From Opitutia bacterium (GTDB lineage: Bacteria; Verrucomicrobiota; Verrucomicrobiia; Opitutales; T3Sed10-336), in NCBI GenBank assembly GCA_003566885.1, contig PXBO01000088.1, positions 1 through 32,227 on the forward strand: a stretch of 32,227 nt of DNA. Direction: 5' to 3'. Shown here one piece after another: positions 7,935 through 15,077 of the stretch. Position 1 is the stretch's first letter; each line of letters opens with the position of its first letter. The notes under the pieces are model-generated. The model saw only the letters and a program-made list of their open reading frames with translations, was not told where the DNA came from and did not search any database. The position numbers were made by a program, and so were the translations under genes.

Positions 7935-9554
7935 ATGATCAATCTCAGAGACATTAAACTCGCGTACGGAGAGCGCGTCCTTTTCAACGACATTTCCGTC
8001 ACGATCGGTCAGCACGACCGCATCGGTCTGGTGGGGGTCAACGGCGCGGGCAAGTCCACCTTTTTCAAGCTCCTGCTCGGCGAAGCGGAGATCGACTCGG
8101 GGCAGGTGGAGAAACCGAGTTTCGTGACGCTGGGTTACCTGCCCCAGGACGGCATTTCCTCGAAGGGAAAAACGCTGTATTCCGAGGCGGAAACCGCTTT
8201 TGCCGACACCCTGACCCTGCAGAAGAAAATCGACGCCGCCACCGAGCGAATGTACGAGTTGGATCCGACGGAGGAGGAGTATTACGAATTGATCGACTCC
8301 ATCGGGGAATGGGAACACCAACTGGACGACCACGAGCCGGAAAAAATGAAATCGCGGATCGAGCGGGTGCTGCACGGTCTGGGGTTTTCCGACACTGACC
8401 TGAACCGCGACACCGGGGAGTTTTCCGGGGGCTGGCAAATGCGGATCGCGCTTGGCAAGCTGCTCCTCCAGACCCCGTCGCTGCTGCTCCTCGACGAGCC
8501 GACCAACCACCTCGACATCCTTTCCCAGCACTGGCTGGAAGGTTACCTGAAAAACTACAGGGGAGCGCTCATGGTGATTTCCCACGACCGCGCTTTCCTC
8601 AACTCCGTGACCAACCGGACGTTCGAACTCAAACTCGGCAACCTGAACACCTATTCCGGAAACTACGATTTCTACGAGAAGGACAGCGAGGAACGCATTG
8701 CCACCCAACGCCGGAAGGCCGCCGAGCAGAAAAAGGAAATCGCCCGGCAAAAGGAATTCATCAACCGGTTCCGTTCGAATCAGAAAAAGGCCAGCATGGT
8801 GCAGAGCCGCATCAAGCAACTGGAGAAAAAGGAAATCATCGAGGTGGAACGCGACGAGAAGAAGATCTTTTTCCGCTTCCCGCCCCCGCCGCCGGCCAGC
8901 CAGAAGGTGGTGGAACTGACCGATATCCACAAGTCTTACGGCGACATCAAGGTGTTCGACGGACTCAGTTTGCGCATCGACAAAGGCGATCGCATCGCGG
9001 TGGTCGGAGTCAACGGCGCGGGGAAATCCACCCTGGCCAGAATCCTGGCCGGGATCGAACCGCTGGACTCCGGCGAGCGCGAATGCGGAGTGAACACGGT
9101 AATCGGATATTTCGCCCAGCAGCAGGCTGAGGAACTCGATGTCAGCAAAACGGTGCTGGAAGAAGTCGAAGGGGCCGCCGCCGACAATCCCGACGCCAAT
9201 CCCCGCGGGGCCCTGGGCGCCCTGCTCTTCAGCGGCTCCGAGCAGAAAAAACCGGTCTCCGTCCTCTCAGGAGGCGAACGCAACCGGGTGGCCCTGGCCA
9301 AAATGCTGATGCGACCGGCCAATTGTGTCATTCTGGACGAACCGACCAATCACCTGGACATCCGCAGCAAATCGGTTTTGCAGGACGCCATCAAACTCTT
9401 CGACGGCACGGTGATCCTGGTCAGCCACGACCGCGATTTCCTCGACCCCGTAGTGACCAAAGTGCTGGAAGTCCGGCCCGACGGCAGCCGGATGCTGACC
9501 TGCAATGTCAGCGAATACATTGCCCGCATCGAGAAGGAAGCCGTCGGGGCGTAA
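7935..9554 (+). CDS. ABC-F family ATPase (ribosome-associated, EttA/Uup/YheS-like)
   Basis: Soluble protein of 539 residues with two ABC ATPase domains and no membrane segment, the layout of ABC-F proteins. These bind the ribosomal E site and help stalled translation or protect from ribosome-targeting drugs. Domain 1 has Walker A GVNGAGKS at 34-41, signature FSGGWQMR at 163-170 and Walker B LLLLDEPTNHLD at 183-194. The lysine/arginine-rich helical linker at about 245-315, the part that reaches towards the P-site tRNA, is followed by the short proline run FPPPPP. Domain 2 has Walker A at 358-365, signature LSGGERNR at 444-451 and Walker B CVILDEPTNHLD at 464-475. All catalytic motifs are intact. 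The product is a housekeeping-like translation factor; I cannot choose between the Uup, YheS and YbiT subfamilies by eye. Its stop is 23 bp from that of the convergent phosphatase gene, with a perfect 12-bp GC palindrome (9566-9577) between them that could help termination. Confidence 0.93.
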   Translation: MINLRDIKLAYGERVLFNDISVTIGQHDRIGLVGVNGAGKSTFFKLLLGEAEIDSGQVEKPSFVTLGYLPQDGISSKGKTLYSEAETAFADTLTLQKKIDAATERMYELDPTEEEYYELIDSIGEWEHQLDDHEPEKMKSRIERVLHGLGFSDTDLNRDTGEFSGGWQMRIALGKLLLQTPSLLLLDEPTNHLDILSQHWLEGYLKNYRGALMVISHDRAFLNSVTNRTFELKLGNLNTYSGNYDFYEKDSEERIATQRRKAAEQKKEIARQKEFINRFRSNQKKASMVQSRIKQLEKKEIIEVERDEKKIFFRFPPPPPASQKVVELTDIHKSYGDIKVFDGLSLRIDKGDRIAVVGVNGAGKSTLARILAGIEPLDSGERECGVNTVIGYFAQQQAEELDVSKTVLEEVEGAAADNPDANPRGALGALLFSGSEQKKPVSVLSGGERNRVALAKMLMRPANCVILDEPTNHLDIRSKSVLQDAIKLFDGTVILVSHDRDFLDPVVTKVLEVRPDGSRMLTCNVSEYIARIEKEAVGA

Positions 9555-9577
9555 TGCCGGGCCCCGGCCGGCCGGCC

Positions 9578-10120
9578 TCACTGCATTCCTTCGCGCTGCA
9601 GTTCCCGCAGCAGACGCAGCACCGCCTGCTCCAGTTGAGGCAGCGCTTCATCGGGCGGAGCCACGTCGATATCATCGATCTGCCAATACTCCACCGAATC
9701 GTTCCACTCGGGAAACTGCTTGGCGATGTAACGCTCGTGTTCGGTGCGTTTCAGGGCGATAGACTTCGCCGCCCGCCGAAAATCCTCCTCCGAAAGCGCT
9801 ATGCGGGTGGGCGCGGTCATGTGGAGGTCGATGCCTCGCGCGCCCAGGGCCTCCCGGGTGTGGGGCGAAAGATCGGCCTGAGCCAGATGAACCGCCACTC
9901 CGCGTGAAAAAGCCCGCCAGGGCAATTCGGCTTCGATCGCATTGTGATTGAAAAGGGCCTCTGCAAAGCGGCTGCGGTAATAATTTCCCGTGCAGATAAA
10001 AAGGACTTCCTTCGTTCCCTCCAACAACTCGGGAGCAGACCCGTTTTCCGCGGATTCGATTCCCCGCATGGAACGCCAGCGCTGGCGGAGGTTTTGAAAC
10101 GCTTGTATCAATGCTTCCAT
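9578..10120 (-). CDS. Low-molecular-weight phosphotyrosine phosphatase-like protein
   Basis: Cytoplasmic protein of 180 residues of the LMW-PTP / arsenate-reductase fold. The phosphate-binding loop C-x5-R-S is complete at residues 43-50 (CTGNYYRS), preceded by the hydrophobic strand EVLFI. A candidate general acid is among D149, D150 and D152 in the segment WQIDDIDVAPPDE, where the classical family has D-P-[Y/W]. A leader of about 37 residues precedes the fold. It probably dephosphorylates tyrosine-phosphorylated protein or a small phosphoester; arsenate reduction is less likely, since no arsenic gene is near. The gene starts 18 bp after the stop of the upstream outer-membrane protein gene, so the pair is probably one transcript. 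The family call is firm, the substrate unknown. Confidence 0.82.
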   Translation of the reverse strand: MEALIQAFQNLRQRWRSMRGIESAENGSAPELLEGTKEVLFICTGNYYRSRFAEALFNHNAIEAELPWRAFSRGVAVHLAQADLSPHTREALGARGIDLHMTAPTRIALSEEDFRRAAKSIALKRTEHERYIAKQFPEWNDSVEYWQIDDIDVAPPDEALPQLEQAVLRLLRELQREGMQ

Positions 10121-10138
10121 GGGCGTCTGTTTTAAGGC

Positions 10139-10843
10139 CTAAAAGCGATACTTCAGCCCCAGTTCGAGCAGGTGAAGATTGGTGCCGGAAAACTTGAGGT
10201 CCTCGCGCTGATTCTTCTCCCAGAAGTCATGCACCGACCACTCCACGTCCTGGGTGGCGAAATAACGGTACCCCACGGTGAGATCAAAATTCGGATTCAG
10301 GCTGTAAACGATACCCAGCATCATCTGGAAGGCCAGGACCAGATCTCCGTCGGTGGTCGTTTCGTTACGGTTGAACGAGCGATGACGCTGAAAGTCGCTC
10401 AGGCGCAAATAGGAAAACCCGACGCCGGCCCCGGCATAAGGACGCCACCGCCGATCGGTGGGAAAGGAATAGACTCCGTTGAACATCAGGGCAAGATCCT
10501 CAACCTTGCCCCGGGCGCTCTGTTCGAACAACACCGGCATCCGCCGGGTGGGCGGGGGGCCGAAGTGAAGGTGGCCGTCAATGTTGGACCGGCGGTACGC
10601 CCCCTCCAGCTCAAAGCGCCAACGGCTGTACTCATAACCAAACGCAAGCGCGATCCCATGATGGTTCCCCACCTGAATCTCCCGGTTGCGTCCGCGGGCA
10701 TAATCGGTGGCCCGTCCGACTCCGCCCGTCAGGGACACATAGGGATCCGCTTCGTAAAGGAACATCGGGGTGGCAATCAGAGCCGACAGGCCGGATGGCG
10801 TCAAAATGGCTCCCAGAGCGAAAAACAGGAAAAGCTTCTTCAT
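10139..10843 (-). CDS. Outer-membrane beta-barrel protein (OmpA/OmpW-like porin family)
   Basis: Exported protein of 234 residues. Residues 1-20 form a signal peptide (MKKLFLFFALGAILTPSGLS). The rest alternates short amphipathic strands with turns (GIALAFGYEYSRWRFELEG, RPYAGAGVGFSYLRLSD, FDLTVGYRYFATQDVEW) and ends in LELGLKYRF. That terminal phenylalanine with aromatic and hydrophobic alternation is the Bam recognition signal of outer-membrane barrels. The pattern suggests about eight strands, as in OmpA-like or OmpW-like barrels. No peptidoglycan-binding domain follows. A specific ligand cannot be named. It lies first in a two-gene unit with the phosphatase. Confidence 0.8.
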   Translation of the reverse strand: MKKLFLFFALGAILTPSGLSALIATPMFLYEADPYVSLTGGVGRATDYARGRNREIQVGNHHGIALAFGYEYSRWRFELEGAYRRSNIDGHLHFGPPPTRRMPVLFEQSARGKVEDLALMFNGVYSFPTDRRWRPYAGAGVGFSYLRLSDFQRHRSFNRNETTTDGDLVLAFQMMLGIVYSLNPNFDLTVGYRYFATQDVEWSVHDFWEKNQREDLKFSGTNLHLLELGLKYRF

Positions 10844-11256
10844 AAAAGTTCACCGCATTGTTCAGCATAAGGGGGAAAAATCAAAGGCAAAGTCTGAGAG
10901 ATTCAACCTCGCCTCCGCGACTTGTCATTTGGCCTTTGAAGGCCGTACGAAAAGGCATTTCGGATCGAAAACCTGAAATTTGAGTTTCTTCGCCAAGAAA
11001 TACGGAACCTGGCTCGCACTGGAAAAGTCCGCGGACCCGTTCCGGGAGAAGCCGCGTCACCCATAAATCGGCCGGGGAATCAACTTCCACCAATCGCAAT
11101 TTGCTTGAAACGCGATCCCCGGTTTGTGCATCCTGAATCCACTGATCAACCTTTCTCTCGAACTGCGATCACAGGAGCCCCGCCCTGCCGAACCGTTTCG
11201 GCGGCAGAACGATTTTTCCTTACATCACACTATTTTACTGAAGTCGGATCAATCCA
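10844..11256. other. 413-bp divergent intergenic region before the sugar ABC operon
   Basis: Holds the upstream regions of the minus-strand barrel gene and the plus-strand sugar-transport operon. The only structured element I recognise is the LacI-operator-like palindrome at 11187-11202. A 72-codon minus-strand frame with a TTG start (10881-11099) has no recognisable fold or ribosome-binding site and is not called. Confidence 0.5.
11187..11202. promoter_or_regulatory. Candidate LacI-family operator upstream of the sugar ABC operon
   Basis: A 16-bp near-palindrome GCCGAACCGTTTCGGC in which 14 of 16 positions are symmetric about a central CG, with AAxCGxTT at its heart, the usual core of LacI/GalR operators. 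It lies 54 bp upstream of the binding-protein ATG, a sensible place for repression. No LacI-type regulator gene is in the window, so this is inference from form and position. Confidence 0.4.
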
Positions 11257-12597
11257 ATGGCCAACCCAAGCCCACCGTTATCCTCCACCCTGATTAAAAT
11301 AGCCTTGGCGGCCGGCGTGGTGGGCATGGGTGCCCTGATTACCTGGCTGCCGTCATGGGGGGCTCAGGACAAGCCTGACGGCCGCAGCATCGTGGAGGTC
11401 TGGGGCTGGAATATCGCGGCGGAGTCTCTCGACCTGCTGGTGCCGGAGTTCGAGCGCGAAAACCCGGGAATCGACGTGCGCGTGGTGCGCAGCGGGGCCA
11501 ACCTCCAATCCCGCTTCCTGCTCGGAATGGCCGCGGGCGTAGGCGCTCCGGACGTCGGGCAGATGCAGGAACGGGAGGCGCCGAAGTTCACTCCGAGCGG
11601 ACGCCTCATGGATCTGACCGACCTGGCCTCGGCCCACGCCGATGATTTTGCCGAGGCCTTTTGGAAAAGCTGCCTCTATGAAGGGCGTGTCTATGCACTC
11701 CCGTGGGATATGGGACCCTGTGCGGTGTTCTACAAACGCTGGATTTTCGAACAGTACGGAGTGGACCCGGAATCGATCGAGACCTGGGATGATTTTATCG
11801 AAGTCGGCCTGCACATTCGGGAGGCCTCCAACGGTCGCACCGCCATGATGCCACTGGCGCTGAGCGGCCTGCCCGATTTTTTCCAGATCCTCATGCAACA
11901 GAACGGCGGGGGCATTTTCAACCAGGAGGGCGAGATCATCCTGTACTCCCGCGAAAACGTCGAAGCCCTGGAACTCGTACGGAAGTTGGTCGACTCCGGG
12001 ATCACTACCTCGCTTATCGGTCCCGAGTTGTTGGCTTCGTTCGACGGCGACAGCGTGGCCTCCTACCCGAACGCGGTCTGGTTCATGAACCAGATCAAGG
12101 ATAATTTTCCGCCGCAACGGGAGGGCGAATGGGGCGTTTTCCGGCTGCCGGCCTTCACCCCGGGGGGTCTGCGCACCAGCAATCTGGGGGGCTCGGTTCT
12201 GCTGATTCCCGAACAGAGCGAAGTCGGCCTGGAGGCCTGGCGCTTTATCGAATTCGCCAATGCCACCGTGGAAGGACAAGTCACTCAGTACCGGGAACGC
12301 GGGCTGTTTCCGGCCTACCTTCCGGCGCTGGAGCACCCCTACTTCGACGAACCCGACCCCTTCTTCGCGGGCCAACAGGTCCACCGGCTTTTTGCCACCG
12401 ACCTGGAGCATATTCCTCCCATGAACCGAACCCGCGACTGGAACGAAGCGGAGCGCATGCTGCAACAAACCCTCAGCGGCTGGCTCACCCGCCGGCTGGA
12501 TAACGAAACCTACCTGAGAAACCTGGCCGACGCCTTGAGCCGGAAGATCAATCGTCCGATCGCCCCGGCCACGGAGCACACCGCCGACCGCTCATGA
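11257..12597 (+). CDS. Extracellular sugar-binding protein of an ABC importer (solute-binding family 1)
   Basis: Periplasmic binding protein of 446 residues that should capture a sugar or oligosaccharide and hand it to the two permeases encoded downstream. Residues 11-37 are a hydrophobic export signal or membrane anchor (LIKIALAAGVVGMGALITWL); no lipobox cysteine is present. The mature part has family-1 features: VEVWGWN at the first strand, FERENPGIDVRVV, PDVGQMQEREAPKF, then YALPWDMGPCAVFYKRWIFE and TWDDFIE, the hinge-proximal region found in MalE/UgpB-type proteins. The stop overlaps the next start by 4 bp (ATGA), so translation is coupled. The ligand cannot be read from sequence; the arabinofuranosidase-like gene 2.5 kb downstream makes an arabinose-containing sugar a reasonable guess only. 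No Shine-Dalgarno is visible before the ATG. Confidence 0.9.
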   Translation: MANPSPPLSSTLIKIALAAGVVGMGALITWLPSWGAQDKPDGRSIVEVWGWNIAAESLDLLVPEFERENPGIDVRVVRSGANLQSRFLLGMAAGVGAPDVGQMQEREAPKFTPSGRLMDLTDLASAHADDFAEAFWKSCLYEGRVYALPWDMGPCAVFYKRWIFEQYGVDPESIETWDDFIEVGLHIREASNGRTAMMPLALSGLPDFFQILMQQNGGGIFNQEGEIILYSRENVEALELVRKLVDSGITTSLIGPELLASFDGDSVASYPNAVWFMNQIKDNFPPQREGEWGVFRLPAFTPGGLRTSNLGGSVLLIPEQSEVGLEAWRFIEFANATVEGQVTQYRERGLFPAYLPALEHPYFDEPDPFFAGQQVHRLFATDLEHIPPMNRTRDWNEAERMLQQTLSGWLTRRLDNETYLRNLADALSRKINRPIAPATEHTADRS

Positions 12598-13553
12598 ACA
12601 GCCCGCAATCCTCCGCCGGCCCGGCACAAGCTCCCTTCGGAATGGCCACCCGTTTTCGCCGCCTGGGAGTGCGCATGTGGTATTACCGGTATTTCTACCT
12701 TTTCATCTCCCCCTTCTTTATCATCTTCGCCGTATTCGGGCTCTACCCTCTCCTTTTCTCCCTCTACCTGTCTTTTCTCAGTTGGGACGGATTGACCGAG
12801 CCCGTCTGGGTGGGCCTGGAGAATTTCAGGGCGCTTTTCCAGGACCGGCTTTTCTTTATCTCCCTGTGGAACACGCTCATCCTCGGCCTGCTCTACGTGC
12901 CGCCGATGCTGGTGCTGGCATTCATCTTCGCCCTGCTGCTCAACCAGCCCTGGCTCAAGCTGCGGGCGGTCTGGCGGGCCACCGTATTTGTGCCGGTCAT
13001 CACTCCGGCCGTAGTGGTGGCCATCGTCTTCGGCCTGATGTTCGGAACCGAATTCGGCATCTTCAATCAGATCATCAAATCCGTGGGCGGTTGGTTCGGC
13101 CTGAGTCCTTCGGGCGTTCCCTGGCTGGAAAGCGAGCGCTGGTCCAAGCCGTCGCTCGCCATCCTGCTGGTGTGGCGCTGGACCGGCTACAACATGGTCA
13201 TCATGCTCGCCGGGCTCCAGGGCATCGATCGCTCGCTCTACGAAGCGGCGCGGATCGACGGGGCCAGCCGTTTGCAGCAACTGCTTCATGTCACCATCCC
13301 GCACATGCGGCCGACCTTCGTCTTTGTCACCATCATGTCGCTGATCGGCACGGTGTACCTGTTTGACGAGGTGTTCGTCATGACTCAGGGCGGCCCCGGC
13401 ATTTCCTCGACCACCTTCGGCCTTTTTCTCTTCGATGAAGCCTTCGGCAACTTCCGCTTTGGTTATGCTTCCGCCGCGGCCTACGTGGTGGCGTTCGTCG
13501 TATTTATCCTGACCCTCCTCATCTTTCGGACCAACCGCTCGCATAACGAATGA
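12594..13553 (+). CDS. Sugar ABC transporter permease, MalF/UgpA type
   Basis: Inner-membrane permease of 319 residues, one half of the transmembrane pore. About six hydrophobic helices are visible, the first at about 28-55 (YLFISPFFIIFAVFGLYPLL), the typical N-terminal helix of the MalF/UgpA class. The cytoplasmic EAA loop that docks the ATPase is at about 215-240: YEAARIDGASRLQQLL followed by VTIPHMRP, a near-perfect match to the E-A-A-x3-G-A-x9-I-x-L-P consensus. Start and stop overlap both neighbours by 4 bp, as in a coupled operon. No ATPase subunit is encoded here. Confidence 0.93.
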   Translation: MNSPQSSAGPAQAPFGMATRFRRLGVRMWYYRYFYLFISPFFIIFAVFGLYPLLFSLYLSFLSWDGLTEPVWVGLENFRALFQDRLFFISLWNTLILGLLYVPPMLVLAFIFALLLNQPWLKLRAVWRATVFVPVITPAVVVAIVFGLMFGTEFGIFNQIIKSVGGWFGLSPSGVPWLESERWSKPSLAILLVWRWTGYNMVIMLAGLQGIDRSLYEAARIDGASRLQQLLHVTIPHMRPTFVFVTIMSLIGTVYLFDEVFVMTQGGPGISSTTFGLFLFDEAFGNFRFGYASAAAYVVAFVVFILTLLIFRTNRSHNE

Positions 13554-14425
13554 AATCCGCGACCAAGACCCGGCCCGGCGGCATGAGCCTGGGCGACAAC
13601 GCGGCGAAGCGGGAAAAACTGTTTCTCTACCTGATGCTGGGTCTGTCGGCGCTGGCCTTCCTGGTGCCCATGTACTGGCTGGTCAGCTCCGCCCTCAAGA
13701 CCCAGGCCGAGATCTTCACCTCCACGCCCAGTTTTTTCCCCTGGCCCCCTCGTTTCGAGAACCTGATCGCCGTATTCGATCAGACCCCCCTGCCCCGGGC
13801 GTTTTTTAATACGACCCTGATCGCCGTCGTTCACGTTTGTCTCACCTTGTTTCTCTGCTCGCTGGCGGGTATGGCTTTCGCCCGTTATCCGCAGGCCCCC
13901 GGGCACCGCTGGCTTTTCGCCTTCGTGCTCGGCACCATGCTGATTCCGCAGGCCGTGACCATGATTCCGGTGTTCGTGGTCCTGACCAACCTGAACCTCA
14001 TCAACACCTACTGGGCGATGATCCTCCCCGGTTCCGCCAACGCCTTCGGCATCTTTTGGATGCGGCAATACATCGCCAACAACGTGCCGGGAGACCTCTA
14101 CGACGCCGCCGCCATCGACGGCGCCAGCGAATTCGACACCTACTGGCGCGTCATTATCCCCATCGCCCGTCCGGCCATGGGCGCGTTGGGCGTGCTGGCC
14201 CTGATCAACGTCTGGAACAACCTGATGTGGGCGTTCATCGTCCTGCGAACGGAAAACATGACCACCATGCCGCTGCTGATTTACCTGCTGCAGGGCGAAG
14301 AACGCACTCCCTACGGGCTCATAATGGCGGCCGGTCTGGTCGCCACCCTGCCACTGATCATCGCCTTCCTGCTCTTCCAGCGCAACTTTATCAGCGGTCT
14401 TACCGCCGGCGCGGTCAAATCCTGA
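13550..14425 (+). CDS. Sugar ABC transporter permease, MalG/UgpE type
   Basis: Second inner-membrane permease, 291 residues with about six transmembrane helices, pairing with the MalF-type subunit. The EAA loop is at about 183-208 (YDAAAIDGASEFDTYW, then VIIPIARP). The N-terminal segment LVPMYWLVSSALKTQAEIF and the following FFPWPPRFENL are characteristic of the MalG/UgpE class. It overlaps the upstream permease by 4 bp and is followed after only 4 bp by the thioesterase gene. With the binding protein it makes a complete importer except for the nucleotide-binding subunit, which must come from a shared MsmX/UgpC-like ATPase elsewhere. Confidence 0.93.
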   Translation: MKSATKTRPGGMSLGDNAAKREKLFLYLMLGLSALAFLVPMYWLVSSALKTQAEIFTSTPSFFPWPPRFENLIAVFDQTPLPRAFFNTTLIAVVHVCLTLFLCSLAGMAFARYPQAPGHRWLFAFVLGTMLIPQAVTMIPVFVVLTNLNLINTYWAMILPGSANAFGIFWMRQYIANNVPGDLYDAAAIDGASEFDTYWRVIIPIARPAMGALGVLALINVWNNLMWAFIVLRTENMTTMPLLIYLLQGEERTPYGLIMAAGLVATLPLIIAFLLFQRNFISGLTAGAVKS

Positions 14426-14429
14426 CGCC

Positions 14430-14843
14430 GTGACTGCCGACGGATCGACAGACCCCTTCGAACTGCCGCTGCCGGTGCAACGCGCGGACATCGACGGCCT
14501 GGGCCACGTCAACAACACGGTCTACCTGCGCTGGGTACAGGACGTCGCCGTCGCCCATTGGGAGTTCCTCGCCCCAAAGGAGGCGCAGGATGAAATCGTC
14601 TGGGTCGTGCTGCGGCACGAAATCGATTATAAACACCCCGCTCGCGCGGAGGACGGCATCGTGGCGCGAACCTGGGTCGGGCGGGCCTCGGGCCTGAGTT
14701 TCGAACGCCACACCGAAATCCTGCGCGAAAGCGACCGCCGCCTGCTGGCGCGCGCCCGCACCCTCTGGTGCCCGGTGGATCCCCGCACCGGTCGCCCCCG
14801 CCGCGTCCCGGAGAAGCTCCGGCGCCTGTTTTCCACCGCCTAG
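14430..14843 (+). CDS. Acyl-CoA thioesterase-like hotdog protein (4HBT, YbgC/FadM type)
   Basis: Small cytoplasmic protein of 137 residues with the single-hotdog fold, expected to hydrolyse acyl-CoA or a related thioester. The active-site region at residues 20-32 reads DIDGLGHVNNTVY, matching the D-x-D-x2-G-H-V-N-N-x2-Y pattern of 4HBT/FadM thioesterases; a second conserved strand is LRHEIDYKHPAR. Length equals the family norm. The start is GTG, 4 bp after the MalG-type permease stop, so it is very likely co-transcribed with the transporter. A functional link to sugar uptake is not obvious; it may simply ride in the operon. An inverted REP-like pair lies downstream. Confidence 0.85.
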   Translation: MTADGSTDPFELPLPVQRADIDGLGHVNNTVYLRWVQDVAVAHWEFLAPKEAQDEIVWVVLRHEIDYKHPARAEDGIVARTWVGRASGLSFERHTEILRESDRRLLARARTLWCPVDPRTGRPRRVPEKLRRLFSTA

Positions 14844-14886
14844 CAGCCTGGCAGCCCGGCGGAGCCGGCACCCAAAAGGGATACCC

Positions 14887-14953
14887 CTGGAGGGCAACGC
14901 TCCGTCGTTGCCGCCCCGACATCCATCGGCAACGACGGAGCGTTGCCCTCCAG
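14887..14953. repeat. Inverted pair of identical REP-like elements (BIME-like)
   Basis: Two identical 26-bp arms, 14887-14912 and 14928-14953, in inverted orientation around a 15-nt spacer. Each arm also contains its own hairpin: GGAG, then GGCAACG, six bases, then CGTTGCC (7-bp stem). A GGAG tetranucleotide directly 5' of a hairpin, present as a head-to-head pair, is the classical REP/BIME layout. It lies between the thioesterase stop and the GH127 start. As RNA, the 26-bp stem could act as a strong structure that limits read-through, but there is no T-run. Confidence 0.75.
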
Positions 14954-15077
14954 AAGATTCGGCACGATTCGAGAGGTCCGGTTATAACCGGTATCAGCAA
15001 GATCGATTCTTGGCCCGACGAGAATTCGGCGAATCGACAGCGCCACACCTTTCCGCTCTAATCGCTTCCATTGTCCC

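Noticed and set aside
7923-8930. 335-codon minus-strand frame opposite the ABC-F gene
   Set aside because: It is the antisense of an intact ABC-F gene with all motifs. Long antisense frames are expected in GC-rich DNA, and the translation is a leucine/arginine/histidine-rich mix without a fold.
10881-11099. 72-codon minus-strand frame with a TTG start
   Set aside because: No motif, no ribosome-binding site and a rare start codon; treated as chance.
11353-12579. 408-codon minus-strand frame opposite the sugar-binding protein
   Set aside because: Antisense shadow of a clear family-1 binding protein; His, Arg and Gln-rich translation with no recognisable motif.
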